Source: Armatimonas rosea (GTDB lineage Bacteria > Armatimonadota > Armatimonadia > Armatimonadales > Armatimonadaceae). From it: DNA of 64,000 bases. Positions 15,184 through 23,723 of this stretch are shown here, one piece after another. The notes under the pieces are model-generated. The model saw only the letters and a list, made by a program, of their open reading frames with translations. It was not told the DNA's origin and did no database searches. The stretch spans positions 802,048 to 866,047 of the forward strand of contig NZ_JACHGW010000004.1 of assembly GCF_014202505.1 (NCBI RefSeq). The letters are read 5' to 3'. A program made the translations under genes and the position numbers. How positions within the stretch are numbered: position 1 is the first letter of the stretch; the number at the start of each line of letters is the position of its first letter.

Positions 15184-16097
15184 TAGGCTATCACCTGCTT
15201 CCACCACTGTCCCAGGAGCGGCAGGGCACTCTGGAAGTGTGCACTCCAGAAGCCCCACTTATGCGCACCCGGGTCTCGGTCCAGACGAACGGTCGCTCCC
15301 TCGGAGCGCGCGACACTGGTGAAGCCCACCGCATCGCTCACTAGCTCCTGGTCATCGTCGGCGCCCACCGCCACGTAGAAGTGCAGCTTCTTGCGGAGCT
15401 CGGCGGGAACACGGCGGATCTGCTCGATCGGCGAGTTGGCACTGCGCACCGCCGGATCGGTCCCAAAGACATCGGTATCGTCCCCCCAGTCGTCCTTGAC
15501 CCGCAGGTCGCCGGAGAAGACCAGGGCGCTCTGGAAGCGGTCCGGGTGGCGCACCGCCAGGTTGGCCGCGCCGTAGCCGCCCTCCGAGAGCCCGCCAATC
15601 GCCCAGAGAGCGGGGTTGGTGCTGGCGCGGTAGGTCTTCTCCATGTACTGGGTCAGGTCCCGCACCACCGCGGTCTCCATGTTGCACGTGCCGCCCTTGG
15701 CATCGGCCCACTCCGAGCCGCCTTTGTAGAAGGGGCCATGGCCATCGGGGAGGACCACGAGGCAGGGAGGAAGCGCGCCCGAGGCAATGGCCTGGTCGAT
15801 CGCGCGGTGGGCATTGCCCTCGTAGAGCCAGTCGAGCGGCTCGCCGGGCGCACCGTGGAGCAGGACCAGCACGGGGTAGCGCTGGGTGGGGTTCAGGGCA
15901 AAGGCAGGGGGCGTGTAGACATAGAGCGCCCGCTTCTCCCCCAGCGCCGCGGAGTAGTACTGGGCCTTCTCCAGCTTCCCACTGAGCTTATGCCCCATGA
16001 CCTGGCGCTCGTGAAAGGCATGAAAAATATCGGCACGGACAGGGGCGACGTGCATCACAGTCAGGGCAACGAGGGCCGGTAAGACAAAGCGTTTCAT
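15183..16097 (-). CDS. Secreted esterase of the putative-esterase (Fes/Esterase D-like) family
   Basis: A 304-residue enzyme with a signal peptide (MKRFVLPALVALTVMHVAPVRA). The fold signature is RYPVLVLLHGAPGEPLDW, the nucleophile elbow is GGLSEGGYG, and the catalytic histidine is probably in DPGAHKWGFW. The domain is of the type found in enterochelin esterases, mycolyltransferase-like proteins and feruloyl esterases. Its stop overlaps the MprF-like start by one base, which suggests a joint role at the envelope, for example turnover of aminoacyl-lipids; companion hydrolases of MprF proteins that remove the amino acid are known, but that this one does so is inference. Confidence 0.85.
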   Translation of the reverse strand: MKRFVLPALVALTVMHVAPVRADIFHAFHERQVMGHKLSGKLEKAQYYSAALGEKRALYVYTPPAFALNPTQRYPVLVLLHGAPGEPLDWLYEGNAHRAIDQAIASGALPPCLVVLPDGHGPFYKGGSEWADAKGGTCNMETAVVRDLTQYMEKTYRASTNPALWAIGGLSEGGYGAANLAVRHPDRFQSALVFSGDLRVKDDWGDDTDVFGTDPAVRSANSPIEQIRRVPAELRKKLHFYVAVGADDDQELVSDAVGFTSVARSEGATVRLDRDPGAHKWGFWSAHFQSALPLLGQWWKQVIA

Positions 16098-16158
16098 GGG
16101 AGCCTTTGCGTTTTCGTGGCTCCATTGGTTCCCTGATTAAAATTCCACGCACGGTTAA

Positions 16159-16204
16159 CGTCCGGCTGTTGGGCCTGCGGCCGCCTCCTCGTACCTCGTC
16201 GGTA
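16159..16204. repeat. Dispersed repeat, CCGCCTCCTCGTACC family, copy 1
   Basis: The 24 bases at 16181-16204 are identical to 37164-37187, and the 22 bases before them (CGTCCGGCTGTTGGGC and on) are similar to 37141-37163. The unit lies in the gap between two divergent genes (16097 and 16258). Confidence 0.65.
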
Positions 16205-16257
16205 GTGGCTGGTAGGGGCGGGGAACTTCTCGGGTGGGTCACCTCGCTTAGAGAGGC

Positions 16258-16872
16258 ATGCAACGTGTCTTCTTACGTCTCGCAGGAGCCCTTGCGCTCC
16301 TCTCCCCCACGCTCGCCCATGCCGACGAGCCCATCAACCCGGAGCGCCCCGGCTTTACCAACGGTGCCGCGACTGTCGGGAAGAAAGTGCTCCAGCTGGA
16401 AGAGGGCATCACCCGTAGCGCAGGGACAAATACCTTGGGCGACGGTGGGATCTTACGCTATGGCCTCTCCGCGCAGACCGAGCTACGGCTGGGCATCCCG
16501 AGCTGGCAAAAAGCTACCAAGTTCTCCACCGGCAGCTACGGTGTCAAGACGACCCTCTGCCCAAACTTGGGGCTGATTGTCCAGACCAGCGCCGAGCGCC
16601 CCACCCAGACCCAGGCGGCGCTGGAGGCGGAGTTTGCGGTGACCAAGGACTGGACCCTGCAAGTGGACGCGGTCCGCGACTCCCGCTGGGCCAGTGGCTT
16701 TAACCTAGGCCGCTCGCTCACGGAGCGCCTGGGGATGTTTGTCGAGGCGTACCGAACCGGGAGCTGGCACGGCGACGGTGGCCTGACCTACCAGCTCACG
16801 CCCGATCAGCAGGTGGACCTTAGCGGCGGCGATCACTTTGTCAGTGTCGGCTACTCCTGGCGCCTGCGCTGA
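16258..16872 (+). CDS. Outer-membrane beta-barrel-like protein (MetA-pathway transporter type)
   Basis: A 204-residue protein with a signal peptide (cut near ALAHA/DEP). The start of the mature chain, NPERPGFTNGAATVGKKVLQLEEG, and the alternating strands that follow (QTELRLGIPSW, GVKTTLCPNLGLIVQTS, FVEAYRTGSW) fit the putative 'transporter, MetA-pathway of phenol degradation' barrel family, and it ends in an aromatic-basic strand FVSVGYSWRLR. Size is close to a small 8-10-strand barrel. The ligand is unknown. It ends two bases from a convergent DUF4337 gene. Confidence 0.7.
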   Translation: MQRVFLRLAGALALLSPTLAHADEPINPERPGFTNGAATVGKKVLQLEEGITRSAGTNTLGDGGILRYGLSAQTELRLGIPSWQKATKFSTGSYGVKTTLCPNLGLIVQTSAERPTQTQAALEAEFAVTKDWTLQVDAVRDSRWASGFNLGRSLTERLGMFVEAYRTGSWHGDGGLTYQLTPDQQVDLSGGDHFVSVGYSWRLR

Positions 16873-16874
16873 GC

Positions 16875-17453
16875 CTAGCCCAGGAGCTTGGCGAGCCAGT
16901 CCGGGTGGAAGGACCAGCCGAGGAAACCGCCGAGCCCAAGAAAGACCCCGATACCCGCAAGACAGCAGGCGAAGACTAAGAGCCAGCGCTTGCGGGTGAG
17001 GGCGGTGATCCCAAAGAGCGCCAGCCCCACCGAGAGGCAGGCCTCGGACATATCGAACTGGTCGTCGTGGATATTGAGCTGGTTGTACTCCTCCTCCAGG
17101 CCCTTTGCCTCGGCGAGGATCTCCCCCTTCTCTTTCTCGTAGCGCGCGACTTCGTCTCGGTAGTGTGTCAGGGTTGCCTCGGGGGCCTTCTGCATCTCTG
17201 CGAGCGCCAGGGTGGTCTCCGCGAGGTTCTGCTTGGTGCTCTTGGACTGGTACTGGCTGTACTTACTCACACTATGCGCCTGCGCCTGCGCCATCGCCTG
17301 GACAATGTTGCCATCTTTGATGTTGCAGATCGCCATAAAGGTCGCCGAGAGGGCCACAAAGATCGCAATCGCCGAGTTCAGCCGGTCCTCCTTGCCGGGA
17401 GCGGCGGGAGCGGTCTCGATCACTTCTTGTATCGTATCCTGAATATCACTCAT
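16875..17453 (-). CDS. DUF4337-family membrane protein
   Basis: A 192-residue protein recognised as DUF4337: an N-terminal cytoplasmic part, a membrane segment (NSAIAIFVALSATFMAICNI), a coiled-coil stretch (TLTHYRDEVARYEKEKGEILAEAKGLEEEY), and two C-terminal membrane segments (SVGLALFGITALTRKRWLLVFACCLAGIGVFLGLGGFLGW). The family has no known function. I start at MSDIQDT (17453); a TACAAT box 15 bases upstream would give a leader of about eight bases. Confidence 0.85.
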   Translation of the reverse strand: MSDIQDTIQEVIETAPAAPGKEDRLNSAIAIFVALSATFMAICNIKDGNIVQAMAQAQAHSVSKYSQYQSKSTKQNLAETTLALAEMQKAPEATLTHYRDEVARYEKEKGEILAEAKGLEEEYNQLNIHDDQFDMSEACLSVGLALFGITALTRKRWLLVFACCLAGIGVFLGLGGFLGWSFHPDWLAKLLG

Positions 17454-17527
17454 TATGGGTATGCGTGAATTGTACCCGGAATGGTTCCCTGGAACCTTTT
17501 GGGCAAGCCGGGCGCACTGCCTCTGCC

Positions 17528-20500
17528 ATGAGTGAGCCAAACCGCCCGATCTTCTACGACCCCACCCAGCGCCGTGGGGTTCTTCTCCAGCGCCTGCTCT
17601 TACTGGGAGGGGTGCTCGGGGCCACGGCGCTGGCGATCTTCTTTGCCAGTATCCTGAGTGTCCCGATCTCCCACCGGGTCCGCCTGCCCGTCCCCAAGTT
17701 CCTCCCCGACAACCCGCGCCGCGCCGCCGAGAGCGACCACGCCCCCCTGCCCGAGCACACGCGCCTCCCGCTCGCCCTGCCGGTCGGCGGCGAGGCCCCC
17801 GGCAAGGGCGAGGGCGTGGTCGGAGGCTTCTATGTGGACTGGGACGAGGTCAGTATCGCCTCGCTACGGCTCCATGCCAGCGAGCTCACCCACCTTTTCC
17901 CCGGCTGGCTCCATCTGAACGATACCGGCGATGGCCTGCGCATCACCGACCACGACCCCGCCGACGATGAAGCCCGTGCCTTGGCTCAGAAGTACCACCT
18001 CGCGGTCTTTCCTCTGGTCAATAACTTCTCCGCCAATGTCAACGACTTTGAGGAGGGGCGCCTGCACCAGCTGCTCAAGAGTCCCAGCAAGCGTGCCAAG
18101 GTCGCGGAGGCGCTCCTCAAGTATGTCAGCGAGCACCACTACGCCGGGATCAACCTGGACCTGGAGACCGAGCGGGAAGACGACCGCGAGGGGCTGGCGG
18201 TCTTTGCCCAAGAAGTGGCGGCACGCTTCCATGCCCAGGCCCTCCAGGTCAGCGCCTGCACCCAGGTCGGGGAGCCCGAGGAGGCGGCAACTATCGCACG
18301 GCCTTGCGACTTTGTCATCCCGATGATCTACGACCAGCACTATGCCAGCGGCACCGCAGGCCCCATCGCCCCCGAGCCCTGGGCGGAGCACGAGCTCGCG
18401 CAGTTTCTCAAGGCCGTCCCCGCCAACAAGACCGTCCTGGCGATTGGCAACTACGCCTACGACTGGGTGGCCAGCAAGCCAGGTGCCAAGACCCTGACCT
18501 TTGGCGAGGCGATGGTAACGGCCCAAGAGTCTCATGAGGGCACCGATGGCGTGGTGACCTGGGATAGGGAGCAAGGCAATCCCCACTTTAGCTACGAAGA
18601 GGACGGCAGCCGGCACGAGGTCTGGCTCCTGGATGCGGCCACGTCCTACAACTTCCTGAGCTTCGCTCGGAGCAAGGGAGTCACGGGCCGTGCACTCTGG
18701 TATGTTGGCTCTGAAGACCCTACCCTCTGGAGCTGTTTTGGCCGGGGCAAGAAACCCGAAAATGCCCAGGCGCTCCGCACCGTGCGCTATGGCTTCGAGC
18801 TGGATTTTGAGGGCGAGGGCGAGGTGCTCGATGTGGCCACCCTCCCCCAGACCGGCGAGCGGACGATCACAACCGATGCCAAGGGCACGATCACCGATGA
18901 GCGCTTCCTGAGCTACCCAACCTCCTGCGTCCTCCGGCGCTCTGGCAAGGCGGCAAAGACTATTGCGCTAACCTTCGACGATGGCCCGGACCCGCGCTGG
19001 ACCCCGGAGGTGCTCGATGCTCTCAAGACCGCCGGTGTCCCCGCGACCTTCTTTATCACCGGGGTCAATGCCCAGCTCTACCCCGAGCTTGTGCGGCGGG
19101 CCTGGGACGAAGGCCACGATATTGGCAACCATAGCTTCTACCACCCCAACCTCGCGCTGGTGGGCGAGACCCGAACCCGGCTGGAGCTCGATGCGACCCA
19201 GCGGGCGATCCAGGCGATCACGGGGCGCTCGACCACGCTCTTTCGCCCGCCGTACGGGGTAGACTCCCAGCCCTCGACTAGCGAGGAGGTGATGCCAATC
19301 GCCGCCGCCGAGAGGCTGGGCTATGTCACGGTCGCGGAGGGGATCGACCCACGCGACTGGGAGAAGGGCAGCCGCAAGCGCACCGCAGCGCAGCTCGTCG
19401 AGAGTATCGAGCGCGATGCCGAGGCGGGTGCCGGTAGCATCGTCCTCCTCCACGATAGTGGCGGCGACCGCTCCGCAACAGTCGCGGCGCTCCCAGAGCT
19501 CGTCCGGCGCCTCAAGGCCAAGGGCTACCGCTTTGTGACCGTCTCCCAGCTCCTGGGGCAGCGCCGCGATGCCGCCTTCCCCCCGGTCCAGGGCCGCCAG
19601 CGCTGGCTCTCGATCGTGGACCGCGCCATCTTTGCGACCTCATCGGGGCTAGGCCGAATCCTCAGCGCGATCTTCCTCTTCTCCCTGATTGCGGGGGCGC
19701 TTCGCCTGCTCCTCACCGCGCTCCTCGCCCTACGCCACGCCTCCCAGCCCGCCGCGGTCACGGCCCCAGACTTCCATCCCCTCACGTCCGTGGTGATCGC
19801 CGCCTACAACGAGGAGAAAGTGATTGTCCGCACGGTCCAGGCCCTCCTTGCCAGCGACTACCCAAACCTCGAGGTCTTAATTGTCGATGATGGTAGCAAG
19901 GACAAGACCGCCGAGCTCGTCCAGAGCACGTTTGGCGCGGAGCCCCGTGTCCGACTGATCGTCAAGGAGAACGGTGGCAAGGCAAGTGCGCTCAACCTCG
20001 GCATTGAGTCTGCCAAGGGCGAGATATTGATTGGGCTAGATGCCGACACGCTCTTTGCCACCGACACGGTCAGCAAGCTCGTGCGGCACTTCTCCGATCC
20101 CACAGTCGGGGCCGTGGCGGGCAATATCCAGGTCGGTAATATCGTCAATCGCCTCGCACGCTGGCAGGCGCTGGAGTACACCACCAGCCAGAACTTCGAC
20201 CGCCGCGCCTACGCCCAGCTCAATGCGATTCCGGTCGTCCCGGGCTGTGTGGGTGCCTGGCGCACCGAGGCGGTTCGTCAAGCCGGCCTCTACCAGACCG
20301 ATACCCTCGCCGAGGACTCGGACCTGACCTGGCGGGTGCGCATGGCAGGCTGGCGCCTCCTCTGCGACAACGATGCCCGCGCCTTCACCGAGGCCCCGGA
20401 GAAGGTGAGCGAGCTCCTCAAGCAGCGCTTCCGCTGGACCTTTGGGACGCTCCAGGTACTCTGGAAGAACCGCCGTGCCTGCTTCAACAGGCAGTACGGG

Positions 20501-20857
20501 GCCTTTGGTATGGTGGTGATTCCCCTGCTCTGGGTCTTCCAGTTTCTCCTGCCCGCGCTCGCTCCCGCCGCCGATCTGGGGGTGGTGCTCTCCGCGATCA
20601 CCGGCAACCTCCAGGCAGCAGGCGGCTACATGGTCTTTTTCTTCTTGCTGGAGCTCTCCGCAGCGACACTGGCACTCCAGCTCGACGGCGGGAGCCAGTA
20701 CTCGCTCCTCTGGGAGCTGCCGATCCAGCGGGTTGCCTACCGCTACTTGCTCTTTGTCGTGCTCCTCAAGACCCTCCGGGCCGCTCTCTCCGGAATGCGA
20801 GCAGGCTGGGGGAAACTGGAGCGCCGGGGCAGTGCCCGAATCCAGCGAGGAAAGTGA
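17528..20857 (+). CDS. GH18-like / NodB deacetylase / GT2 glycosyltransferase fusion
   Basis: An 1109-residue protein joining three carbohydrate activities. An N-terminal membrane segment (LLLLGGVLGATALAIFFASIL) anchors a GH18-like domain (about 95-420) with the motif YAGINLDLETE, in which the D-x-E pair of the chitinase motif remains. A polysaccharide deacetylase domain follows (about 475-680) with TFDDGPD, HSFYHPN and RPPYG. After a membrane segment comes a GT2 synthase (about 750-1000) with VVIAAYNEE, IVDDGSKDKT, ALDAD-like GLDAD, AEDSDLTWR and QRFRW, then membrane helices. The set recalls PgaB plus PgaC in one chain, for synthesis and partial deacetylation of an exported poly-N-acetylglucosamine-like polymer. 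The product is inferred. Confidence 0.92.
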   Translation: MSEPNRPIFYDPTQRRGVLLQRLLLLGGVLGATALAIFFASILSVPISHRVRLPVPKFLPDNPRRAAESDHAPLPEHTRLPLALPVGGEAPGKGEGVVGGFYVDWDEVSIASLRLHASELTHLFPGWLHLNDTGDGLRITDHDPADDEARALAQKYHLAVFPLVNNFSANVNDFEEGRLHQLLKSPSKRAKVAEALLKYVSEHHYAGINLDLETEREDDREGLAVFAQEVAARFHAQALQVSACTQVGEPEEAATIARPCDFVIPMIYDQHYASGTAGPIAPEPWAEHELAQFLKAVPANKTVLAIGNYAYDWVASKPGAKTLTFGEAMVTAQESHEGTDGVVTWDREQGNPHFSYEEDGSRHEVWLLDAATSYNFLSFARSKGVTGRALWYVGSEDPTLWSCFGRGKKPENAQALRTVRYGFELDFEGEGEVLDVATLPQTGERTITTDAKGTITDERFLSYPTSCVLRRSGKAAKTIALTFDDGPDPRWTPEVLDALKTAGVPATFFITGVNAQLYPELVRRAWDEGHDIGNHSFYHPNLALVGETRTRLELDATQRAIQAITGRSTTLFRPPYGVDSQPSTSEEVMPIAAAERLGYVTVAEGIDPRDWEKGSRKRTAAQLVESIERDAEAGAGSIVLLHDSGGDRSATVAALPELVRRLKAKGYRFVTVSQLLGQRRDAAFPPVQGRQRWLSIVDRAIFATSSGLGRILSAIFLFSLIAGALRLLLTALLALRHASQPAAVTAPDFHPLTSVVIAAYNEEKVIVRTVQALLASDYPNLEVLIVDDGSKDKTAELVQSTFGAEPRVRLIVKENGGKASALNLGIESAKGEILIGLDADTLFATDTVSKLVRHFSDPTVGAVAGNIQVGNIVNRLARWQALEYTTSQNFDRRAYAQLNAIPVVPGCVGAWRTEAVRQAGLYQTDTLAEDSDLTWRVRMAGWRLLCDNDARAFTEAPEKVSELLKQRFRWTFGTLQVLWKNRRACFNRQYGAFGMVVIPLLWVFQFLLPALAPAADLGVVLSAITGNLQAAGGYMVFFFLLELSAATLALQLDGGSQYSLLWELPIQRVAYRYLLFVVLLKTLRAALSGMRAGWGKLERRGSARIQRGK

Positions 20858-20965
20858 TCCCTCGGACAAATTCACGAATGTGGGAACTTTTGGGCGCGTG
20901 ACTGTCGCACCACTACTATGAGCCCTCTCGGGATAACCTGGACAAATGCGGATATAAGTAAGGGA

Positions 20966-21541
20966 ATGTGGCGAACCCGTTCCTCGACAACCACGCAGAG
21001 ACATGCGGAGTTCGACGCGCTGGTCGCAAAGGACTGGGAGCGTTTCTGGCGCTTCGCGTACCGTCTGACCAGCGACCGGGACCTGGCAGAGGACCTGCTC
21101 TCCGAGACCCTGATCGATGCCTTCAGCGCCTTCGACCGCTACCGTGGCGAGAAATTTGCAAGCTGGTTCTTCAGGATGCTCACCACCAACCGGATCGACA
21201 TGGCACGTAAGGCAAGACGCCGCCAGGCCGAGAGCCTGGATACGGTCTTCTCCGAGACCGAGGGAAAAGACATTGCCGACAACCGAGAGAACCCTGAGCT
21301 CCGCCTACTAAACCCTCTCTACTCCGAGCCCGTCCAAAAGGCACTCGATGCGCTCCCCTTGGAGAACCGGGTCGCGATTCTCTTGGCCGATGTCGAGGGC
21401 TACGACTATGTCGAGATCGCCCAGATGCTCCACATCCCCATCGGCACCGTCCGCTCACGCATCTTCCGAGGCCGCGAGAAGCTCCGCCTCGCCCTTAGCC
21501 AGAGCACGACACCATGCGCAGAGGAACGCCATGAAAACTGA
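20966..21541 (+). CDS. ECF RNA polymerase sigma factor
   Basis: A 191-residue sigma factor. Region 2 contains FDALVAKDWERFWRFAYRLTSDRDLAEDLLSETLIDAF and the aromatic melting part FASWFFRMLTTNRIDMARKARR; region 4 contains LPLENRVAILLADVEGYDYVEIAQMLHIPIGTVRSRIFRGREKLR. The ATG at 20966 is favoured over an upstream ATG because TAAGGGA stands right before it. It overlaps the next gene (21531), and three genes are coupled by overlaps. Together they probably form an envelope-signal sigma operon. Confidence 0.92.
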   Translation: MWRTRSSTTTQRHAEFDALVAKDWERFWRFAYRLTSDRDLAEDLLSETLIDAFSAFDRYRGEKFASWFFRMLTTNRIDMARKARRRQAESLDTVFSETEGKDIADNRENPELRLLNPLYSEPVQKALDALPLENRVAILLADVEGYDYVEIAQMLHIPIGTVRSRIFRGREKLRLALSQSTTPCAEERHEN

Positions 21542-21860
21542 CTCGCCCGAGCAGAGCCTACGTGCTGCTCCCGTCCCGGAGCCCATCGGGGGGCTAGAGA
21601 CCGCACGTGAGCGGATGATGGGCCGCGTGCGGCACACGTATCCCGTCGGGACATCCCTCCCCCGACGGATCCTCTGGCGGCCGATTGGAGCGACGGCACT
21701 GGCGAGTGTGGTCGCGATCACGCTCTTTCTCGTCTGGCCCGAGCCAAGCGCCGAGGCCGACCCCCTCCCTACCGAGGCGCAGATGCAGAAGTTCTACGAC
21801 CAGCACGAGGTGCACCATGCGGAGCACTTTCACCTGCTTGAGGTGGGCCAGCGACCATGA
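21531..21860 (+). CDS. Single-pass membrane protein, candidate anti-sigma factor
   Basis: A 109-residue protein with a cytoplasmic N-terminus of about 45 residues, one membrane segment (ILWRPIGATALASVVAITLFLVW) and an outside tail rich in His and Glu (FYDQHEVHHAEHFHLLEVG). The zinc-finger motif of classical anti-sigma factors is missing. Because the gene overlaps the sigma gene by 11 bases and the following secreted-protein gene by four, it is the best candidate for the sigma inhibitor, but this is context only. The His-rich tail could bind a metal. Confidence 0.7.
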   Translation: MKTDSPEQSLRAAPVPEPIGGLETARERMMGRVRHTYPVGTSLPRRILWRPIGATALASVVAITLFLVWPEPSAEADPLPTEAQMQKFYDQHEVHHAEHFHLLEVGQRP

Positions 21861-22288
21861 GAGCTTCCCTTTCCCTTGCCCTCTGCCTTGCCCTAGGGAC
21901 ACCTCTGGGGAGCTGGTCACAGACAAAGGTAGCTATCCAGACCGGAAGTGCCATGGTTCCCGAGGCGCAGCGCGCCGGTATCCCCACAAAAGTAGGGAGC
22001 TGGGTCCTCGTGCGCCATGTCCCGGGGGTGCATGGGCACTTTCTCTATGCCGCCGACAAGCGGACCTTCTCCCTCTTCCTGACCGAGACCGGCAACACGC
22101 GCCCCCTTCAGCCCCAAAAAGGCTGGAAGACTATCGTGCTGGGAAAGGGCCAGAGCGCCTTTGAGCACCAGGACTCCCGTAACCCCGAGCGCACTGCGCT
22201 TGTTTTTAAGCACCAGACCCAGCGCCGCTTGATCATGGGCAAGCTCACCGAAGCGGAGCTCGTCAGCCTTGCTCAGCAACTTCGCTAG
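21857..22288 (+). CDS. Secreted protein of the sigma operon, RseB/MucB-like in context
   Basis: A 143-residue protein with a signal peptide (MRASLSLALCLALGTPLGSWS). The mature part has VGSWVLVRHVPGVHGHFLYAADKRTFSLFLTE and ends with LIMGKLTEAELVSLAQQLR. The layout (periplasmic protein after a sigma and a membrane inhibitor) resembles RseB/MucB-type regulators, and the segment with FSLFL could correspond to their C-terminal domain, but similarity is weak. The 3' end overlaps the convergent histidine kinase gene by 26 bases. Confidence 0.7.
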   Translation: MRASLSLALCLALGTPLGSWSQTKVAIQTGSAMVPEAQRAGIPTKVGSWVLVRHVPGVHGHFLYAADKRTFSLFLTETGNTRPLQPQKGWKTIVLGKGQSAFEHQDSRNPERTALVFKHQTQRRLIMGKLTEAELVSLAQQLR

Positions 22289-23723
22289 CCGTGGCGTGGG
22301 GAAAGCGTAGCTCAAAGCACGCCCCCGGCTCAGTTCTTGACAGCGCGTGAAGTGTCCCACCTTGGGCCTCGACCAGGGAGCGGGCGATCGCCAGCCCGAG
22401 CCCAAGACCGCCCGTGGCCCGTGCCCGCGACAGGTCCGTGCGCCAGAAGCGCTCAAAGATAAAGGGGAGGTCGTCGGGGGCGATCCCCGGCCCTTGGTCT
22501 TGGACCGTCACGACCGCCGCCTCGGCGGTCTTTGTCACCGTGACCGTGATCGTCGTTTCGGGTGGGGAGAAGCGCAGGGCATTGTCCAGAAGGTTGTCCA
22601 GCACCTGCCGGAGCCGCACCGGGTCGCCCCAGACCCGCAGTGTGCTTAGCTCGCTCTCAGCAGCCTGGCAGAGCTGGACAGACTTCTCGGTCGCACGGGC
22701 ACGGTGTGCTTGGAGCGCCTGCTCGACCAGCGCGAGGAGTGGGATCGGTTGGTGCTCAGGGTGCTCGGCTTGGGAGTCGGCGCGGGCGAGGGCGAGCAAG
22801 TCCTGAACGAGCACCGAGAGCCGCTCCGCCTCCGGGAGGCACTGCTCCAGGGTCTCGTGGTAGTCGTCGGCACTTCGCGGGCGACGGAGCGCGACCTCGA
22901 GTGTCCCCCGCAGGTTGGAGACCGGGGTGCGCAGCTCATGGGACGCGTCCAGGAGGAACTGCCGCTGGGCCTCCAGCACCCGCTCTCGCTCGGAGAAAGC
23001 GGTCTCCAGCCGGGCCAGCATCGCATTGAGCCCCTCGCGGACGCTCTCCAGCTCCTGGTCGGACGAGAGGCGCGGGATCCGGGCATCCAGGCTGTCCTCC
23101 CCAATGTGCCGCGCCTGTCGCGCCAGCTCCGCCAGGGGGTCGGTGAGACGCCGCGCGAGCCGCTGCGCCCCCCAGAGCGTCCCCACCCCGCAGACCGTCA
23201 AGGCGAGCATCAAGATCGCGCCCAAGAGCTGAAGCGCCTGCTCCAAAGGGGCGTAGGGAACCGCACAGGTGGCGAGATAGGCCGTTCCCTTCTGGTCCTG
23301 AAACGGGTAGTGGATCGCCCGGAGCCGCTGCCCCCGTAGGACGATATCGCTGTAGGTCGCCGCGCCGGCGTGGGCCGTGGGCACGGGGGGCGTGTCCAGC
23401 ACCGCCAGCTGGTCCAGCTTCAGGTTCGCCGTGTAGGCCGCTGGGTCGCCCTGGGCATTGCGGATCAGCGCGTACTTTTCATAGCCCGCCGCCCCGTGCA
23501 GGACCAGCTGGTTCTCCTCGTGGAGATGGACCTTCCCGCCTGGCCCATCCAGCGCCGACGCCAGCTCCGCCCGGGCGATTCCCAGCAGGGCACCATCGAG
23601 GTTGGCGAGGAGCGCCGCCCGCGCCCCAAAGAAGACCGCGGTCCCGCCCGCGGTCAGCACCAGCAAGCAGAGCAGGGTTGTCTGGAGCGCCAGGCGGTCC
23701 CGAAAGGTCGTGGGCTCAGCCAT
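22263..23723 (-). CDS. Two-component sensor histidine kinase
   Basis: A 486-residue kinase: first membrane segment at about residues 14-36, an outside sensor region of about 125 residues, second membrane segment (LLGAILMLALTVCGVGTLWG, about 167-186), HAMP, HisKA with the phospho-acceptor H262 in DASHELRTP, and HATPase with DNLLDNALRFSPPE (N box), DQGPGIAPDD (G1) and GGLGLGLAIA (G2). The start codon lies inside the end of the response-regulator gene (8-base overlap), so the pair is co-translated. The stimulus is unknown; the layout is that of the CusS/QseC-type group. Confidence 0.95.
   Translation of the reverse strand: MAEPTTFRDRLALQTTLLCLLVLTAGGTAVFFGARAALLANLDGALLGIARAELASALDGPGGKVHLHEENQLVLHGAAGYEKYALIRNAQGDPAAYTANLKLDQLAVLDTPPVPTAHAGAATYSDIVLRGQRLRAIHYPFQDQKGTAYLATCAVPYAPLEQALQLLGAILMLALTVCGVGTLWGAQRLARRLTDPLAELARQARHIGEDSLDARIPRLSSDQELESVREGLNAMLARLETAFSERERVLEAQRQFLLDASHELRTPVSNLRGTLEVALRRPRSADDYHETLEQCLPEAERLSVLVQDLLALARADSQAEHPEHQPIPLLALVEQALQAHRARATEKSVQLCQAAESELSTLRVWGDPVRLRQVLDNLLDNALRFSPPETTITVTVTKTAEAAVVTVQDQGPGIAPDDLPFIFERFWRTDLSRARATGGLGLGLAIARSLVEAQGGTLHALSRTEPGACFELRFPHATASEVAEQG

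Noticed and set aside
14104..15322. Long antisense frames (360-400 codons) opposite the MprF-like gene
   Set aside because: They mirror the GC-rich third-position pattern of the real gene, show low-complexity Arg/Pro/Gly-rich products and have no promoter or domain.
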